Shown piece by piece: positions 62,216 to 64,000 of a DNA stretch of 64,000 bases (positions are counted from its first letter, which is position 1; every line of letters starts with the position of its first letter). Position numbers and translations under genes: made by a program. The DNA is taken from NCBI RefSeq assembly GCF_027359675.1, contig NZ_CP114790.1:1-64000 (forward strand), in the 5' to 3' direction. The DNA is from Roseibium sp. Sym1 (GTDB lineage Bacteria > Pseudomonadota > Alphaproteobacteria > Rhizobiales > Stappiaceae). Under the pieces are notes generated by a model. That model did no database searches and was not told the origin of the DNA. It saw only the letters and a list, made by a program, of their open reading frames with translations.

Positions 62216-62243
62216 AACCACGTGGGCCGCAGACGTCGCTTAC

Positions 62244-62251
62244 GGTTTTCA
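62244..62251. repeat. 8-bp target duplication, right copy
   Basis: GGTTTTCA, identical to 56558-56565 at the other end of the IS66 unit. Confidence 0.85.
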
Positions 62252-62309
62252 AAAATTTAAGCTCATTAAATCCCAATGACGTTTGCTTAACTGTTGCGAT
62301 ATAATATTA

Positions 62310-62819
62310 CTAATCATGCCCATACGTCTTTCCATCACCATGATGGTGGTCAGGTAAATCTTCGCCAGTTACAAGTATTTCTGCAGGCACTTGCAAACTA
62401 GTTTTGTCTTCAAATTCCAAGGTAAGAGAAATCTCAGATATTCCTTCGAAACCTACATTTTCCCTCTTTAGTTCTAGGTAAATTCCAGAAGGCCTCATCA
62501 TAAGCTCCGCGTGCGCAGGTATAGTTAGTGGGTATTCAACAAATACAGGATCGACATCAGAATAATTTACAGAATAAACTGAAGCAACGCCAAGTTCTTC
62601 GGAATATATTTCTGAAATATTTACTGCTTGGTTAGTTCCATTCCAAATAGTAACATATCCAAATAATGTGTCCATATTTGACACCGACCTAACTACATTT
62701 GCATGCTCAACCACTAACTTATTTTCTGGGAATGTATGCTCCATTTGAGCAAAACTTTGCTGAAGACTGCCGCACCAAACAGAGATAATAGCGGCTGCCT
62801 TTACCATATCCTTCTTCAT
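62310..62819 (-). CDS. PCu(A)C-like periplasmic copper chaperone, divergent
   Basis: 169 residues with a signal peptide (VKAAAIISVWCGSLQQSFAQ). The fold resembles PCuAC (MDTLFGYVTIWNGTNQAVNISEIYSEELG, YPLTIPAHAELMMRPSGIYLELKRENV), with a Met-containing PAHAELMM site. The usual first His-Met pair is weak or absent, and the protein ends with a His-rich tail, DHHHGDGKTYGHD. The gene is much more AT-rich than the GC-rich IS66 next to it, a sign of separate transfer. It may bind copper with a modified site. A second PCuAC gene lies at 36891-37355. Confidence 0.75.
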   Translation of the reverse strand: MKKDMVKAAAIISVWCGSLQQSFAQMEHTFPENKLVVEHANVVRSVSNMDTLFGYVTIWNGTNQAVNISEIYSEELGVASVYSVNYSDVDPVFVEYPLTIPAHAELMMRPSGIYLELKRENVGFEGISEISLTLEFEDKTSLQVPAEILVTGEDLPDHHHGDGKTYGHD

Positions 62820-63126
62820 TGAAAGCGTTCACCTGAAGGCGTTTGCCAAATGGAATCTCAACAACCAAATTTGGTTTTGCTGTTCCACTTGAGTAGTCGG
62901 TTTAACAGATAGTGTGTGATAGGTTTGGACTCAACGGTATGATGACTTCCTGAGCCACATCTAGTTGTCTAGTATCTCGTTGGCAAACGCAGTTCTTCGA
63001 TAATCAATTTACGCGATTGTGACTTATTGGCGCAACAGGAGGCTCGCTGCAATGAGAATTCCCCTCTAGGTGATTGATCCGAGAGTTTGATGGCGCAGTG
63101 TTGTCTCCCGAATGGAAGGAGGATCT
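62820..63126. other. intergenic, no gene recognised
   Basis: 307 bases between the PCuAC-like gene and the IS481 remnant. It includes the promoter region of the former. GGAGG at 63117-63121 precedes the remnant's ATG. No other feature was recognised. Confidence 0.45.
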
Positions 63127-63245
63127 ATGCGACATGTACTAAACCGAAGCGCCACAACGACAGAGGCGGTCCGTCGAGCAATACGAAATACTCAACAGAG
63201 CCTAAGGACGCTTTCGAAGCGTTACAGGATCAATCAGAAACTGCA
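63127..63245 (+). pseudogene. IS481-type transposase N-terminal remnant
   Basis: Begins MRHVLNRSATTTEAVRRAIRN and TLSKRYRINQK, which matches the leader of IS481-type transposases (ATTTxAVRRAIQ.S..SLR.LAKRYGINxKTV). The reading breaks near 63230 and stops soon after. Only the DNA-binding start remains. Confidence 0.75.
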
Positions 63246-63401
63246 ATCGTCGTTCATTTGTCGCTGTTCTGCTAAACGAATATGGGAACAACTGATCTGT
63301 AGAAATTGAGACTTGATCTGACATCTCGGTTTTCGAGCTGAGGGTTACCGGCTTTGATGGTTGTGACCAAACAATCATCTCAAGCCCAAAAGGTAACCCT
63401 C

Positions 63402-64000
63402 ATGTATGAGAGTAACGAACGGATCATCAAACACAAAGTCGGTCTTCTAAACCTGGCCGAAGAGCTTGGCAATGTGAGCCAGGCCTGCAAGGTGATGGGG
63501 CTCTCCCGTGACACCTTCTACCGTTACAAGTCAGCTGTTGAGGATGGCGGTGTTGAAGCGCTTCTGGACAAGAGCCGGCGCAAGCCCAACCAGAAGAACC
63601 GCGTGGATGAGCAAGTCGAAGCCGCCGTCCTGGACTATGCCCTTGAGCAGCCAGCTCATGGACAGGTTCGTGTTTCAAACGAGCTGCGCAAGCGTGGTGT
63701 CTTTGTCTCCCCATCCGGCGTTCGCTCTATCTGGCTCCGGAACAACTTGGCCAACTTCAAGCAGCGCCTGAAGGCCCTGGAAATCCATGTGGCCGAAACA
63801 GGCACGATCCTGACAGACAGCCAGGTCGCCGCTCTTGAGAAGAAGGCCCATGACGACGAGGCCTGCGGAGAGATCGAAACGGCCCATCCCGGCTATCTGG
63901 GCTCTCAGGACACGTTCTATGTCGGCACCATGAAGGGCGTCGGCCGGATCTATCAGCAAACCTTCGTCGATACCTATTCCAAGGTCGCTTGCGCCAAGCT
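63402..64000 (+). CDS. IS481-type transposase, cut by the window end
   Basis: At least 199 residues, no stop before the window ends. It starts MYESNERIIKHKVGLLNLAEEL, with a helix-turn-helix NVSQACKVMGLSRDTFYRYKSAVEDGG and ALLDKSRRKPNQKNRVDEQVEAAVLDYALE. The integrase core begins near the end (TAHPGYLGSQDTFYVGTMKGVGRIYQQTFVDTYSK). It seems intact to the boundary. Confidence 0.88.
   Translation, partial: MYESNERIIKHKVGLLNLAEELGNVSQACKVMGLSRDTFYRYKSAVEDGGVEALLDKSRRKPNQKNRVDEQVEAAVLDYALEQPAHGQVRVSNELRKRGVFVSPSGVRSIWLRNNLANFKQRLKALEIHVAETGTILTDSQVAALEKKAHDDEACGEIETAHPGYLGSQDTFYVGTMKGVGRIYQQTFVDTYSKVACAK

Larger units (their letters stand above)
56566..62243 (+). mobile_element. compound IS66-family element with two tnpABC sets
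   Basis: The 5678-base unit begins GTAAGCGGCG and ends with its inverted partner CGTCGCTTAC. Over 25 bases the two termini match at about 19 positions. GGTTTTCA flanks both ends, so the entire block appears to have inserted in one event. Inside are tnpA, tnpB, tnpC and a pRiA4b ORF-3-like gene, followed by a second, divergent tnpA, tnpB and tnpC. An inner GCTTAC at 59849-59854 may be the old right end of the first set, but no matching inner left end is clear. All seven genes seem intact. Confidence 0.8.

Noticed and set aside
1..64000. CRISPR arrays, tRNA or rRNA genes
   Set aside because: No regularly spaced repeats and no recognisable tRNA or rRNA sequence was found on either strand.

Overview
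The window looks like part of a large conjugative plasmid, or a plasmid-derived element, from an alphaproteobacterium. It carries a repABC replication/partition operon, a complete Ti/RP4-type trb mating-pair operon, an RHE_PE00001-family gene, a plasmid-type Toprim protein and a pRiA4b ORF-3-type gene. All of these are typical of Hyphomicrobiales and Rhodobacterales replicons. The genus cannot be fixed by eye, and no rRNA, tRNA or CRISPR array was seen.

Layout. (1) About 1-17.5 kb is a leftward accessory and defence island. It holds a Toprim/primase-like gene, an AbiE toxin-antitoxin pair, and a complete type II CBASS operon (CD-NTase, Cap2 E1/E2, Cap3 JAB peptidase, Cap5 HNH-SAVED). Next come three lower-GC genes (a PhoD-like metallophosphatase, a putative permuted papain-like enzyme and a 623-residue protein) beside a 1.1-kresidue SF2 helicase, and then the RHE_PE00001 gene. 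The 623-residue protein reads as a stand-alone copy of the helicase's C-terminal half. This cluster is the best candidate for an undescribed system. (2) About 17.5-33.1 kb is the plasmid backbone: a serine recombinase, then repC, a countertranscript RNA, repB and repA leftward, and divergently trbB-C-D-E-J-K-L-F-G-H-I rightward. (3) 33.2-34.9 kb holds decayed IS3 and ISNCY elements. (4) 35-48 kb is a metal-response island around a MerR-type regulator. Three promoters with the MerR-typical 19-bp spacer and similar dyads precede a copper-chaperone/Dsb/LspA operon, a transglutaminase-CDF operon and a Zn/Cd/Pb-type P-ATPase. Three L,D-transpeptidase genes lie in the same segment. (5) 48.2-51.3 kb has a broken IS1595, a ynfA-type gene and a transglutaminase-like cysteine peptidase. 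(6) 51.4-56.2 kb is an MntR-type regulator divergent from a tightly coupled operon of a di-haem peroxidase and a PhnDCE-type ABC transporter, with an MntR-like palindrome in the promoter. (7) 56.3-64 kb is a transposon-rich end. An unusual 5.7-kb IS66 unit with two tnpABC sets and a pRiA4b ORF-3 gene is flanked by a perfect 8-bp target duplication. It is followed by an AT-rich PCuAC-like gene and IS481 sequences running off the window.

Read together, the backbone provides replication and the transfer channel. The relaxase and coupling-protein genes are not in the window. The cargo is anti-phage defence plus metal and redox homeostasis.
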